DNA from: Dipetalonema caudispina
Lineage: Eukaryota; Nematoda; Chromadorea; Rhabditida; Onchocercidae
DNA length: 64,000 nucleotides
NCBI GenBank assembly: GCA_013365325.1
Contig: JABVXV010000113.1
Coordinates: 62,001-126,000, forward strand
Direction of reading: 5' to 3'
Under the pieces are notes generated by a model. The model was not told the origin of the DNA. It saw nothing but the letters and a program-made list of their open reading frames with translations, and ran no database searches. Each line of letters begins with the position of its first letter. Position 1 is the stretch's first letter. The translations under genes and the position numbers were made by a program. Shown in pieces: positions 1 through 22,501 of this stretch.

Positions 1-138
1 ATTTGATGAAAAGACTAAAATTTCGGCAGAACTTATAAAACTGTAGCTGTTAAAATCGATAATATTATGCAAGAGCTCGACACAAAATCAAGGCACTTGA
101 TAGTTAAGATTTAAGATAATTTTCTCAATATTTTTCAG

Positions 139-266
139 GATGTTTTATAGAAGACTTCCAACATAAATGGCATTTAATGGTAAACTCAATGAATCGACTG
201 GAACCAATTCATGATCCTGATGAAGATGACTACTTGATAAGAAGTTTTATCATTATTCAGGTTTGA
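139..266 (+). CDS. possible last exon of an unidentified plus-strand gene (partial)
   Basis: After a good acceptor (tttttcag, ending at 138) one frame stays open from 141 to a TGA at 264-266. It gives about 41 codons of normal-looking composition with an acidic stretch (HDPDEDDYLIRSF). I do not recognise the protein. The 15-codon open stretch at 2-42 ends in a possible donor (gtagct), but joining it to 139 gives the other frame, which stops at 164-166, so the model is not settled. If real, this plus-strand gene lies inside or overlaps the last intron of the minus-strand cullin-4 gene. Confidence 0.2.
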
Positions 267-345
267 AGCGCATAATGCTTAGTTCCAGGTTTCTTATTCC
301 ACGAAAATTTTAGTGGAAACTTCAGGAATTCTAGAAATGACCAAC

Positions 346-9283
<8,938 letters not shown>

Positions 9284-11270
9284 ATAAACAACGCGCCTTC
9301 ACCTAAGCGCAAAAAGTGTTAATCTGCAACAATTACAGAACGTTTCCAACGAAGTCCTGAAAGGGAAAAATCACAAAGTAATAACCTTAGCAAAACCTAA
9401 ATTCATCACTAAACGATACCGCAGGGCTTTTTTCCAAGCCTTTTAATGTTATCAAAAGTTTTATACAGAAAACATTAGAATCAAATCTAGACTAAAATAT
9501 TCAAAAAAAATTTACGAAACACAGGAGTATATCCATAAATTTACTCTAGGCATGATATAGAAGATTTATTTTCGTTACATAGAACTCTGTAACTTAATAC
9601 AAAGACTTAAGTAATATATTACTCCACTAAATACTTTGCAACAACCATATCATTATCTTTTAAATAACATCACAAGTAACATCAATAATACTATCTGACA
9701 TATATTCGAATGATACTGTTACTAAAATAAGGAACAATTGGTTGTACTTACTGTGAAATTAAGTTAATAAGTAATTAGTCCAACTTAAACCCATCAAAAT
9801 AGATTGCAGTTTGGTGATTGTATGAGTGACAAACATATGAAAAGAAGTCAAGAAGTCAGGAAACATTTTTTCCTTAATCATCAAGTAAAGCGATATTTTT
9901 CAAATCATCATGATTACTTGTGATCTGTTGACGTAATCAGTTCCGCGTTTAAACGCAACCATAAGAAATATATCGACAAATATGTATGTGATCCTTTATA
10001 AGGTCGATTTTTCAAATAGCAAAGCAAACGTATACCGCAGATTTCAAGTCTACAAAGCCTACTGATGTTCCATATCATTAGTACGTACGTTACATCATTA
10101 GAAAATTCGTTTAGGATGTAAAGATATGAATTCGATAAGACGAAATTCTACCACTTTTCCATCTTTACTACTTGAAATTTACTACTAACATTAATTCATT
10201 CAAAAACCACTCCCATCCCCTAATAAAATCCAAATTTGAATTGACACATTCTACGATTACCCCAACTTAACACTTTCCCCTACTATCACAATCAAAGAGA
10301 TGAAGCCAATAGCATCGCAAAATGCTCCAACCTTGCGGAATTCCGCGACATAAGAACCCACCCCATAATACAGAACTTAAGGAAGAGAATGTATTAAATA
10401 ATTTGATAGTACAATATTTCTTTCCGGATTTTCTCGGTAGTTTCTGATAAAATTCTTGCTACTTTAACACTGATAACATCATGAATAGGTTAAGTGAATG
10501 AATAATTTTATCATTTTTACCAATATTATCCTTCATATCCTATCTTATAAGGTTCCTAAGCTTGAGCCGTTTTGTGCTCCTATTTAATCTTTAATGTCCA
10601 GTTGATATTTTCCGGAATCGGAAGACAACAATCAGTTCCAATAAGATTACAAGACATTTACACTTCGGTTAAGTACATGAAACCACTCACACTTTCTCAT
10701 TATCTTTTCATTTCATCCAGGATGAGACAGGCCGCAGGCCGTAATATTAGTTGGAAAGGGAGGATGTAATCGGGGGCTTAACTCTTCTTTCCCTTACCGT
10801 CTCTTAACTTTTTCTTTTCCCTTCTCTTTCTCTCTCTCTCTCTCTCTTTCTCCCTCCCTCGTATTTGTCACTTCATATTTCTCTCCCTCCATTCCATCTT
10901 GCTATTTGCAAGCTCGCGATTAACTTGACTAAATTAGAAGTTGTCACAATGTTTTACTTTAATAAGAGTGAGTTTTCTCGCGTCATTTTACGTAAACATT
11001 ACGTATGTTTGCATGATATTTTTAGCATTTCCATAGCTAACTTGTTGGTCAATCAGGATGATAATTATACTACTGTCACAGTTCATTACTACTAATTTCA
11101 TGGGCATAATTAAACATGCCAAGTAAATTATGACCTTCCGATACATCGTGTAGGATATCGTGTTTTGCTCCACTCTGCTGGAAAAGTAGAAATTTCACTT
11201 GTATGCTACTAGCGTTTCGATGAAATACTGTTTTCAAGTTTAAAGGTTTTCAAAATTGAATTTCTTTCAG
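9284..11270. promoter_or_regulatory. divergent intergenic region between cul-4 and the TPD52-family gene
   Basis: The two genes point away from each other, so this interval must hold the cul-4 promoter and, if the exon at 11327 is real, a TPD52 promoter. Next to the cul-4 start, on the minus strand, are acceptor-like sites (ttgcag and cgcttag within about 60 bases of the ATG) that could take a spliced leader. A pyrimidine tract lies at 10821-10860. No supported exon was found here. Confidence 0.4.
10821..10860. repeat. (CT)n-rich pyrimidine tract
   Basis: Runs of tctctctc with cc interruptions are read directly from the sequence. Such tracts are common in nematode 5' regions, but no function can be assigned. 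Confidence 0.8.
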
Positions 11271-11326
11271 ATTAGTGGTTAGAGGCGTTTGACCTAATTA
11301 ATTTATTGCTATCAAGTACCAAACAA

Positions 11327-11348
11327 ATGGCAACGGCTGGATTAGAAG
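11327..11348 (+). CDS. TPD52: candidate alternative first coding exon of the TPD52-family gene
   Basis: A strong acceptor (tttctttcag, 11261-11270) is followed 57 bases later by aaacaaATGG. This opens seven codons plus one base (MATAGLE|G) and runs into a donor (gtattt at 11349). The exon ends in phase 1, exactly the phase needed by the TPD52 exon at 15787. Splicing would give MATAGLE-AGDEHF and skip the 63-residue N-terminus encoded at 14871. Vertebrate TPD52 genes are known to use alternative first exons. The acceptor with no upstream exon fits a spliced-leader site. The exon is short, so chance cannot be excluded. Confidence 0.45.
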
Positions 11349-14300
11349 GTATTTATTATATCCATTCTTATTTTAGTTTCAAAGTTCCTCTATAATTTGT
11401 CAGAACTTGTTGATTGGATTGTTTCATTGACCGCGAACTGGGAATTATTTTTACTTCTTACTATCATGTGATGAAGGATGATGTAATTAAGGTGTTCGCG
11501 GTATCACTTCATCTGTATCCTATGAAATATGCTCTAAATTAATGGAAAATTCCATGTTTTGTATATAAGCGATGGGTAAAAAGAAAAGAGTAAAGAAATC
11601 ATTACTGATAGATAGGGAAATTTTCGGGGAAGTGTTTGGCCATTTTGGAATTCATGAAAGTACGTTGTCTTCTTAATACTTACGAAATGAGCTGTTTATT
11701 TTTGCAGCTTTGTGAATATCGAAACTAATATCAATTAGGGCTGCACATTATAGTGTATAAGTAAATCGTTAATTGTGCCTATTATTATTAGCACAACTTA
11801 ATTTTATGTGCAAAAGAAGTTTGCAACACCACTTGTTCAAGCCATTTTTCTCATTTAACATGATGTTGCATTCAGAGATCAATATCAAAATATAGCAAAG
11901 TAAATGATGAGTAGAAAAAAGCAAGCAATCGGTAATATCTAGTGGAAGCATTAAAATATTGATGAATTGGGCTTTTTTTTTTCTTCATGTACGTAGAATT
12001 TGCTGACTTATTTATTGCTAGTTCTTTCTTATTACATTGCCAAGATGATAGTTACACATTATTTCATATTGCGCTATTATATTTCCTTTATACTACAACA
12101 TTGCTAAATTATGATTGTTAATATGTTTTTCATCGGCAGATTCTGTCATTACAAGCCTTTTTATGAAATGATGTATATGCATACATATAATTGTTAGAGA
12201 ATATTATAAGAAGAAGAAAGTGTAGGGAGTTAACGGAAGAGTTCATCGAAAAGAGAATCTTGATCTTAATGTTCGATTATATTTTTGGATTTTAGCAAGT
12301 GGGATATGTGTATAATTATTTGCTGAATATACTAAGTTAGAGTTAGAACTGAATGATAAGATGAACTTTTATTTGTTGCATATTCTATTACCGGGATGTC
12401 AGGAATTATTGTGTTGATGTTACATGCATATAATCAGTACCGATCATTATTCTGAGTTTATGACAAATGCTTAATTTGATTAGCTATTTTGCTATTTATG
12501 GAATTTTTCAATTTATTTTCATAATATCCCTTTATCACTCTTGTGTAAGCCACTCTGCATCATTTTACTTCTCTGTTTGTTTTCTCCTTTTTTGTCCCTA
12601 AAGAGGGATGTTACTTTTTCCAATTTCTCTCATTTAATCAAGCAGTTTTAATAGCGGAATTATAATGTAACAGTGGAAATGCTTCGTGTTTACTGGAAGT
12701 TCCAGGGGAAATGTAAAAAGGGCGAATTTAGCAGCGATGATGAGTCCATCATTAAGCATTAAGCAGTGATTGTCGTTTCTAGTCGTAAATAGAGGAGAGC
12801 AGTGGTACCAGCTGTCAAATTATTATTGCATTTAATTTATTTGTTAATGACTTTAATTGGCTAACAGTTATTGCATTATTCTTTTTTGGTTTTATTGAAG
12901 CTTCTCGAGAATATTTCTCGTACTATTCAACTGTTGTCATTACCACACTGCAATGAAGCATTCGTAATGGATAACATCTGATTTCCGTGCCTAGGCGTTT
13001 CATTAAAAATCAAATGTGTTAGATGGTAATGGAATCTTTGGGATACGAAGATTTGCATGAATAAAAAACAAAACACAGATATGGCGTAAAAATCAAGAAG
13101 GGAAAGGAAAAGGTGAAAGGTGAAGGAAAATATGAAATGAGAAATCCTTACAATGATAACGCATAAATTTCATTCATATTATTAGCTAATCGGTCCATTG
13201 TATTGCATTTTGTTTTATAGGTATGTATGCATGAAATATATAAGATGAGGAAAACTGAAAGGAGGGAAAAGAAAGGAAGAAGGAGATGGGAAATTATGGT
13301 ACATTTCTCTTAAAAATATTATATATACCAAATATATGTCCATATATATATATCATATAAAATTTGTGTACAGCTTTACAATTTTGACATTGTGTGAAGT
13401 AAACACGCATGCACACAGTGCACCTAAATTTCTTGTTCGTCCCCTCTTTCTCCTAATCAATGATCCGTCTCTTTGAATTTCTCATTTGTGGCAAATTTTA
13501 ATTGGCTGTTTTTTTCTTTCAACACGAGCTTGAACATATTAATGGTTTTCTCTAACTAGCTATTTTAACAAACTAATGTTGGGAAGAGTTAAATATGGAA
13601 TCACCTGTGTAGAGAAAGAGAAAGAGTTATTTTGGGTTATTGATTGATTCCGCTTTTAGATATTGCCATAATGAATGTTTTCTATTACATAAATTTGATT
13701 TGCTTTTCTGATAACGATGAAGAAGTAATAATTGTTAGGTAATATTACGAAGCATACTGAAATATACTTTGTTTGGGAAGGAAGCTTAACGTAAAATTAT
13801 ATTGGTGCTTCAGAAACTTTTTGATTCACGATCAGGCTACTGCTTGTTAGTCAACAAAGATCGGATGATTGAAACCAACCAGAGCTTAACTTGTTAATGT
13901 ACTAAATGGAACGGTTTATCTTCCTTTAGAATTTCGAGGTTTTAATCCATTTTAGTTTTTATAATTGCTGAGTTTTGGATAGTGGAATGATTGCTTGGTC
14001 GGAATCAGACACTTAGTTCCACTCAAAAAATTGCTTTATTGATTAATAATCATATATTGTGTTCTTCGTCTTACACAAGCATCAGTTATTATTTTAAATG
14101 GCTGATTTTTTCCTATCTTTTTAATGTAATTTAATGAAGGGTAGGCGGATGGGTTATGCTATGATTTGCACATCGATTCTGTTCATAATGCAGGGAAATT
14201 GTAGTGATGAATGTGGGCGATTAGATGTGCTATTTTTTCGGCACTTTATGTGCTGTTTTAGTTAGTATTAATAAGATTATTTGTAATTTACAGAGGAGTG

Positions 14301-14870
14301 TATTAAGATTATTATCCTTTTGATAGTTAATTTCAGAAGATACTACTCGATGGGATTATTGAGATTAGGAGGGAAGTACATGAATGCGATGAGGATAATC
14401 AGTTCAATTTTAATATGCTCTCCTGCACTGGCTGTCTCAAATTATTTTTGGATCTAATAGCAAAATTGTAGTGAATGTTTGGTGATGAAAATTGATAATG
14501 CTCTACTCTGATTCTTAGAATTCTATCTATTCAATCAGTTGCGAGTATTAGAAGTGCCAGTTTTTTCTTTCTTTTTTTTTGTTTACTTTTCTTTTGGACC
14601 AGAATCCGACAGTTTTTTTTTTTTTTTTTTGTTAGTGCTGGGTTTTCATAAACATGTGTGCAGCTGTTTTCTATGAATTATTCAATTCGGATATAGCATC
14701 AGGATAGAATAGAAAGGGTACTTATTCAGTGTATCTACCGGCATCTCGTATTAATGCATATTTTAATCGTATCTTGGAAAAAACGAATCATTTTTGTCTC
14801 CTATCGTGCAATTTGTTCATGTTTTAAATACATTCAGTTCGGAACATTCGTTTGCTAAGTGAATCAGGTA
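11349..14870. other. upstream region / first intron of the TPD52-family gene
   Basis: No supported coding exon in about 3.5 kb. If the 11327 exon is used this is intron; for the 14871 isoform it is promoter and 5' UTR. It contains a poly-T run at 14613-14630 and short AT repeats only. Confidence 0.45.
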
Positions 14871-17836
14871 ATGCCTCCCAAGAGGTCTCCTCCTCCTTCT
14901 CAGGAGCAATCCGCAGCCCGAAAATCTAAAGCAAACACGGTAGCTACCCAAGAATTATCATCTTTGGGAAGGAAGAAAGATGCGCAAATGCAAGATGCTA
15001 TGGATAAATTTGCCGCTGAATTGAACAGATCATCAGATGACGAGGACAATATTCTCGAAGGTCGGTGGTCAGAATTAACCTTCATAAATATTAGACTTAT
15101 TCATCAATCACTCCCAGCTATCTTTCTTTTCACTTAGTCTTAGATATTTTTAAATCTATTTTATGTGCATTTATCACTGTTTTGACTTCTGTTGATGAAA
15201 AAATCCTTTTTTTACAGTTGTATTTTGAATTTGTATTGTTGTATCACTGACCACTTGAAGTTCATTGTTATTGATTATTTGAGCTAAGTCACAGAGGATA
15301 CAAAGATGGAAAAGGTTGTAACTTATCCTAAAAGTATTGTTTTTTCTTTCGTTTCAATTGGTTCATGTTTGTTTTTTACTTTTGAATGGTTTGAAGAATT
15401 GAGAGAAAGTTGGAGAAAAGATATGTCAATAAATTTGTTTAATGTTATCTTGAAAAATAATTTTGTATAATGAAGTTAGCCTCTTTTTTTTTCATGAGAT
15501 AATTTTGGAATTCTGCTGTCAATCAGTGCATATTCTGGAAGTACTTACCACTAAAAACGAGATGTTAATGTTCAGTCACAGTTAGTTCAACCACTGAGTA
15601 ATTTAAAATATATGTTTTCTGAATATTTTGAACCTGATTTGGAACACTGTTAGCTTCTCATATCTGGTATGAAGCCATGGAAAAGTTAAGACAATTCATA
15701 GAACCTGGATATTCAGTATCTCAGTCATGTTAATGATATATTTTTCAAAGCATCATGTTTCATGTAACAGGAATGTAATTTTTCAGCTGGTGATGAACAT
15801 TTCATTAATGGTACTTCAGTTGAACTTAGTGAAGTAGAGAAGGAATTGATCAGAGAAGAACTGAAAAAGGTATGCTTTGTAGTGAGAGGATTTTATTTAA
15901 GTTTCAAATTAGTTTCGTTCGTTGATGTTATTTAAGTATGGTTCATCATGTCAGCTCGTCACTATCACTTTAATAATTTGATTATACAATCCAAATCAAC
16001 TGATTTATGCAAAGTTTTCAACGTTTGAAGCTTCTTGGGCTATAACATAACATGGAAACTAATTATTATCAGTGTCTGACATGTAGCTTGCCTTCTTTCA
16101 AGAAATATGGTGCGTAAGATATCCGGATATTTTTGGTTCTGTTTCAGTTTTGCAGTTCATCCAGTCCCAGATCGAGTTTGGTTACCGAAATTTTAATTTT
16201 TTCCCCAATGGATTATAATTTTTTAGACTGAAGAAGAAATCAATACATTACGTCAAGTCCTAGTTGCTCGTCAAAAGCATGCGAGTGATTTGAAACGGAA
16301 ATTGGGCATTTCACCGTTTACTGAATTTACTGCCGATATTAATCACTCGCTGCAGCATGTGAAGGAATCGCAAGCGTAAGTGTTTATTTGAGTGAAATGA
16401 ATTCCGAATTTTTGAGCACAGATGAAATCCAAAAGTAATGCTTATAATGGGAGGCTTTTACATGATAACTCTTAATGTGTAGCTTTTGATATTAAGCTCC
16501 TGTTGTTTTCAAGCTGTAGGAACAGGTATTTAATAAATTCAGGTATATGTTTTCTTAGTCAGTATTGAATCTGTAGATAAGGTCTGGTTAGTCTAAGGTA
16601 AGCAGTTTTCGCGCGCCATCTTTTTTCAAAATCGTATCAGTTTTCAAATTCTTCCATTTATTTAAAAGAATATTTATGTGAAGTTTATTTATGGAATTTG
16701 TGTATAATCTCATGTGGTTCTGTATTTCCATTTTTTTTTAGGTATCAGAAGACATCGGAAGTGGTCGCAGGTACCGCGGATACTGTGAAGAGTAAATGGA
16801 ACGATATGCGTAATTCATCACTGTTCAAATCATTCGAGTCTAAATTAGGAACAGCATATACAAATGTAAGACATTTCTTCCTTATATATATATGCATATA
16901 AGAATTCAGTGGTATTTTTAGTACATTTCTAAGAATATATTGCATGTTATTGTACTTTTGCAAAGAATTTTCCTTGAATTTTGCAGAAGATGTTAATTGT
17001 TTAAAAATTGTTTTGAGGGATGCATCTGTCCATTTGTTTTTTTAGGTTTTTGAGCTTGAGATGCATTTCATAGATAAGGAAGAAATGGATTCTGTGCATC
17101 GTTTTTCCTAACTCTTTGTTTGATTTCAAATTAAAAATTGAATTTTTTTTAACTGATTTAAGTATTCTAATTGGATTCCAACCCTAAATGCAGAAACAGT
17201 GAAACTTTAACCCCCCATTTCTTTAAATTAAATCACGATTTATCCTATATATTTTTTTATACAACATCTCAAGGTTCCAGCAGTAATAGGAACGGAATAA
17301 AAAGTGGTAAGATTTATTGGAAGTATCGATTTGATGTCAATTTATGTCCTTTCTCATATTGCTTAATTTCCTTTTGTTAGAGGAATTCTTTTCTTAGTCA
17401 CCAATGTGGGAGACTTCGATTCCTGAATTTTATGTAAGTTTGATTGAGGATGAGAAAAAAATAAAAAATATCTTTCTATTGTAAAACTGATTTAGTTATA
17501 CTGGTTCTTTTTTTTAGTTGCGATCACTTTGTTGAGTATCTAAGCCGTTGTTACCTATACAAAAAGTGTTTTCTGATATCACACACATCAAAAACAAAGT
17601 GTGGAATAAGATATTTTTCAAATGGTCAATAATACTATCTGTTACATTAGACAATATCATCTATCATAAGATACAGGAACGGATAAAGCTGTGAATGATT
17701 GTGGTTATTTCTGTCGAAGTTTTAGGCCAAAATGGCGGCATCCACAAGCATTGACCAAATTTCGGGCATGGCTAAATCATCATCAGGGGCATCCTGCCAA
17801 ACTGATCCTACATCGCCATCGAGTGAAAAAGTATAA
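14871..17836 (+). CDS. TPD52: TPD52-family (tumour protein D52-like) coiled-coil protein
   Basis: Small cytosolic coiled-coil protein; family members oligomerise and are linked to vesicle trafficking and exocytosis. Exons 14871-15060, 15787-15869, 16227-16375, 16742-16865 and 17726-17836 keep frame and give 218 residues, within the family range. The N-terminus is basic and Ser/Pro-rich (MPPKRSPPPSQEQ). The coiled coil covers roughly residues 72-110 and carries the family motif EEINTLRQVL plus KRKLGI. The second hallmark, WNDMRNSSLFKSFESKLG, follows. The C-terminus is Ser-rich and ends SSEKV. ATG 14871 is chosen because an upstream GTG is not a normal start and homology begins downstream. The neighbour cul-4 is divergent. 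Extra small exons between 16866 and 17725 are possible, since this family is alternatively spliced, but none is needed. Confidence 0.93.
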
Positions 17837-20800
17837 CTGTAATGTTCAGGTTTGTTTTTTTCATTTTTTCTTCGTAATCAAATTTTTGAATCAAAAAAGT
17901 TGGTGGATTCAAAACGCCATTCGCTATTTTAAGTGAAAATTTGAATGTATCGAATTTATAATGGGAAAATTATTGATCAAGTCTCGTTTCGCAACTATAT
18001 TATTACGTATTTTTCGGGACATTGAAATGTTCCGCTTCATGTAGGAAGAGATAGGCAGTGGTGGGTGAAATTATTTCTCATCTTAAATTAGTCTTTATTA
18101 GTTCAATTCCTTGTTTTTGTTTGATTTTTCAGGATTTTCTGGCTCTGTTGCATAATTGGATATATCTGGCGATATCCTATCTTCCATCAGAAACATCCAT
18201 TTCAATGAAAAATAATTTCTGTAACAAAAATATTATCTCTCTTGGTACAATATTTCCTATTATGTGCCACTTCATCATTCACTCTTTCTTTTTCTCTCTA
18301 TCGTTCCCTCTGTAATATTCCATAATTATATTTTATTCCATGTTTAAAAATGTATTCTTCAATTCTGTTCCACTTCTCCTTGTTTTTGTTTTATCTTTTC
18401 CTTATATGACAAATGAAATTCTTTGTTTTTCAAACTTATTGCTTTCAACGTCTCCAAAAATTATTCTTTTGGTTCGGGAATATGGTGGTATGCCGGGTAT
18501 CAACTAATGGCACTTTGGACGAAAGATCAAACATTAGCATAATAAAAATATCAGGCATGGAGAAATAATTTTGATTTCTTATTTTGTAAAGTATTTCACT
18601 TCACTAGTGAAACGTACTTTTTGACTAGAGAAATTGGGTGGTTACATTTAAAACAAAGATTGTAGAGGTGATAATGTTATGACGCGTTTTTTTTTTTTTT
18701 TGATAAGGTTTTTTTTAGCGAATGATACATATGAACATGAACAAACTGTACTATATTTTCGTTTGTTTATGCATATATATTATAAGATCATCTGTGGGCA
18801 AGACGTGGTTGATTATAGCAGGCCATTTGCAAAGTTCGGAAAATTTGTACTTAAAATTTTTTTGCCTTGAAATGGGTTCTATTATTTCAGGCAGGGATTG
18901 AGGTATGGCTCAGCTAAGAGTTTTTATGGAATTTATTGTAGGACAGTGAGAAAGGAGGATAACTTCATTTCGAACATAAGTAAAAGAAAGGAAACAACTA
19001 ATTTTAGTAGATAAAATAGTTCACATAATGTTATTGAAAGAATTTTTTTTCTGACTTAATGATTATGAAAACTTTTGAGTAGTTCTGAATTATTCTCTCT
19101 ACAAATTCCTAAATTTTCTTTTTTTTTTTTTTAAACGAAAGCAACTTTCTACATTAATATTTATTCCATGAGAAATTTAGGCCATCATTCCATGGGAAAT
19201 TTCACAGAGCTTGAAACTCTCTTCTCTTTCCATAGATGGATGTTCATTTTTTTCCCGAATTTTGTTTTATATTTCGCTTAAGATATTTAAATATTATTCA
19301 ACGCTTTAAAAGAATACTGTACTATTTGTATGATTTTTTTTTTCTTTTTTTTTTAAAGTTAAATAATAATGGTGAAGGTTAATATGGTATGCAGCTTATT
19401 TATTATTCACTCTGACAATTTTTGATGAATATTAGGAGAAAGTTTACCGATGAATGTGGTAAGTTTAAGAGGGGTAAGGTTATGGGTATTTGAAATCACG
19501 ACAGATTGGAATTCAAAAGTTTTCAAGTATTTACATTATAGATACCGCAGTTCGACTGAGTTTTTATCGGTTTCGCAAAAACTATAGATGTTCAGTCAAG
19601 TCATCTTACATCATGGATCGCTTAACTTCTTATTAGTTGGTCAAATTGAGCTGAAGTCAGTGAAGTCGAGAGGTCAAGTTTAATAAAATATAATAATTCA
19701 TGATTTTTAGAGATATTTCAGTAACTTTTTGTTAGAAAATTGAAAAATTATAATTTTTTTGTCTCGTTATAGCTGAAATAGCAAACAAGCTTGTAATATT
19801 TATCCTTGCAAAGATACGATAGTTATCGCACTATACCACATAAAAGTTTTATTCCATACAAATGATTTCTTTCTATTGTTTTCAGAATTATTCCTGAAAT
19901 AACTTGTCGTTAGAATAGCTTTCTTAAATAAATCTCGAAATGAACAAATAAAAATATTTGATGGATGTCATTTAGTTCTCAAAAAATCTTCAATTTTCAA
20001 CATAAGCTCCTACAGGGTGTGTTTTAGAAATTGTAAAATGTATTTTTGCAAGATGTATTTCAGTAAATTTTTAATCCTAAATATCTGTTTGCTTCAAATT
20101 TTGTACAATTATCCCTTAGTAATCTGTCAAATTACCGCAATATCGCAGAAATTTTGACTGACCTATGATTTATCGATGATTTAATTAACTTCAAAAATAC
20201 TTTAGTGCTTATTTCACTTTTTCATTTTGTTGTTTCGACAGTTTCCGCTGATTTACCAACTTTCCGAATTTTCTTATTGTGAAAGTCAAAACCTGGTTCT
20301 GGCTTAAACTTGCAGCAAATAATCGAAACAATCTAAATGGTATCTGTCTAAAAGCCATTTAAAAATAGCAATTAATAAATAAAAAGCATTGAATTAGGCT
20401 TGTCTAGTTGAAGCAACATTTATTTAAATTTTATTTCCACTACTGTAGGATAAAATTCAAATTACTTGTGCGATTTCCAAAAGGATATATATTGATTAAT
20501 TGTTAGGAATTGTTTTGTTATCCTAGCATTACGGTAATTAAGCTAACATTAATAGTAATAATAAAACCAATGCCAACATATAGTGATAGCTGTTTCCAGC
20601 AATGATAGATTGATAAAACTTCGAGCATAAACAATAATATGATTGATACAGCGAATAAAAAAGGAAACTCTATAAAATTTAAAAAAAAGAAAGGCATCAA
20701 ATTTAATTAGTTAGGTAGTGTTCGTTTTAATTATTTACCTGAGATATTAAAGTTATCAGGGATAAAGAGTGGATATTTTCATATAATTATTCAAGTAAAA

Positions 20801-22501
20801 GTGATAATTATTCGATTATATCTTTTCAATTTTTTTTAACTTCCTTTATCCATTTTTCGATAAATTTTTTCATTCTAATTGCAATTGAATTATTCTTAGC
20901 TATTCATTATAATTAAACTTTCTTTCATTTTGCAATAATAAGACAAATGATGAATTGATATATCTGAAGATCTACCCGGAATTTCCTCTACCACAAATTC
21001 ACCTGTAGGAAATCCGATTGCTTATTTACTTGCTTACTGCTTGATAGCTAAAATGAATACAGCAACCACCTGATTCGTTAGAAAAAAATATGTAGTGAAA
21101 AATTTCATTAATGAACACTAAAATATAAATGGTTAACTTGAAATTAATGTAATCTTTCGTTCTTTCTATTTTTTTTTTTTTGCATAAAATAATTATTATT
21201 GCATATATATTGTATAGGAAAGAAATGCTAATTATTTGTTTATTTGATTATTCGATCGATGAAAATTGAATGAAAGAAAAAAAAAAAAAAAAAAAAAAAA
21301 AAAGATGAAAATGGCACAAAAGATAATGGCACATTGTATGTATATTACATGACAGTAATATGTTTTCGAACAAATTGATAAGTGAAAATGAAATGTTAAA
21401 CAAAATTAACTTCTCTTTAAAGATAAAGAAGAGAATGATATCTTCTCTACTCATCCATCTGTATACAAATTGTTATTATGGATAAAATTGAACAATCCCG
21501 ATATATACCGGTATAAAATAAATGAATAATAAACATTAGCAAAAAAATTACCTGTTCGCATTATCGATTTATGAATGTGATAAAAAAGGAAATAGTTTGA
21601 GGATACAATGATATATTATTGTATGAAATAATGAAAATGAAAAATAATTAACTTTGGAGTAATGAAAATTAATGAGCTCTAATGAGATTTATTGATTTGA
21701 TAGGAAAATTTTCATATGTATTTTTAAATTCTAAAACTTTTTTAAATTCATATTTTAGTCAAAGTAAACTTTTAATTAGCGCCGTAAATGAAATTTTTAT
21801 ATATTAGCATGAAATTTTTCACCATCCATAAGTTATGGTTAAACTTTCTGATCAAATATTGGAAAAACTAGTAGACAAGTGGGACGAATATTATGAACTT
21901 AAATCTAGCTTTTATCTAAATTTTAATTAATGTTGAAGTTAGCAAAAGATAAGTAATCTATTTTTCTCATTATTACACAACTGACATAAATAAAGAATAA
22001 CTTAACCTTAAAGAATATCCTCATAAAGCAAGAAATGCATCAATCGTCTCATTGAATAAGATTGAACTGAACTTATGGATATGAAAATATTACGTTTAAG
22101 TAATCAATTCTAAAAGAATTATTCACCAAATACAATCTAGTCTTAACTTTTTCGAAACGTTCAAATTTTTTGAATTTAAAATGAAACTTTCAATTTTTAG
22201 ATCCAATAAAATCCCTCATAAATTAGCATCAGTTTATAGTTGAACATTTTTTTGCCATCATATTTCAGTTCAATTCAATGAAATTCGATAAATTTAAGAA
22301 AAAAGAAATGTGAAATATGAATTTTGACCAATCATACAGTTCATTAAAAAAATAAAAAATATACATGAGAACATTGGAGAAATAAAAAATAAAGGATATT
22401 AAGAACGAACCCGGCAGTAGTAATCCCGTTTCTTTCATTTTCTGCATAATAGATATTTTTTCCAAAGGAAAAAAAAAAATGGATATTTCTTCCTTTAATT
22501 T
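17837..22501. other. convergent intergenic region, no gene seen
   Basis: Lies between the 3' ends of the TPD52-family gene (plus) and doxa-1 (minus). AT-rich, with homopolymer runs such as poly-T near 18690 and 19121 and poly-A at 21277-21303. The open frames are short and hydrophobic or low-complexity, as expected from AT-rich non-coding DNA. The first few hundred bases are probably the TPD52 3' UTR. Confidence 0.5.
21277..21303. repeat. poly-A tract
   Basis: A run of about 27 A. No target-site duplication or retroelement body was recognised next to it. Confidence 0.85.

Noticed and set aside
17270..17310. Possible extra TPD52 exon (SSSNRNGIKSG)
   Set aside because: Its phase does not fit the exon ending at 16865, and direct joining to 17726 is in frame; kept only as possible alternative splicing.
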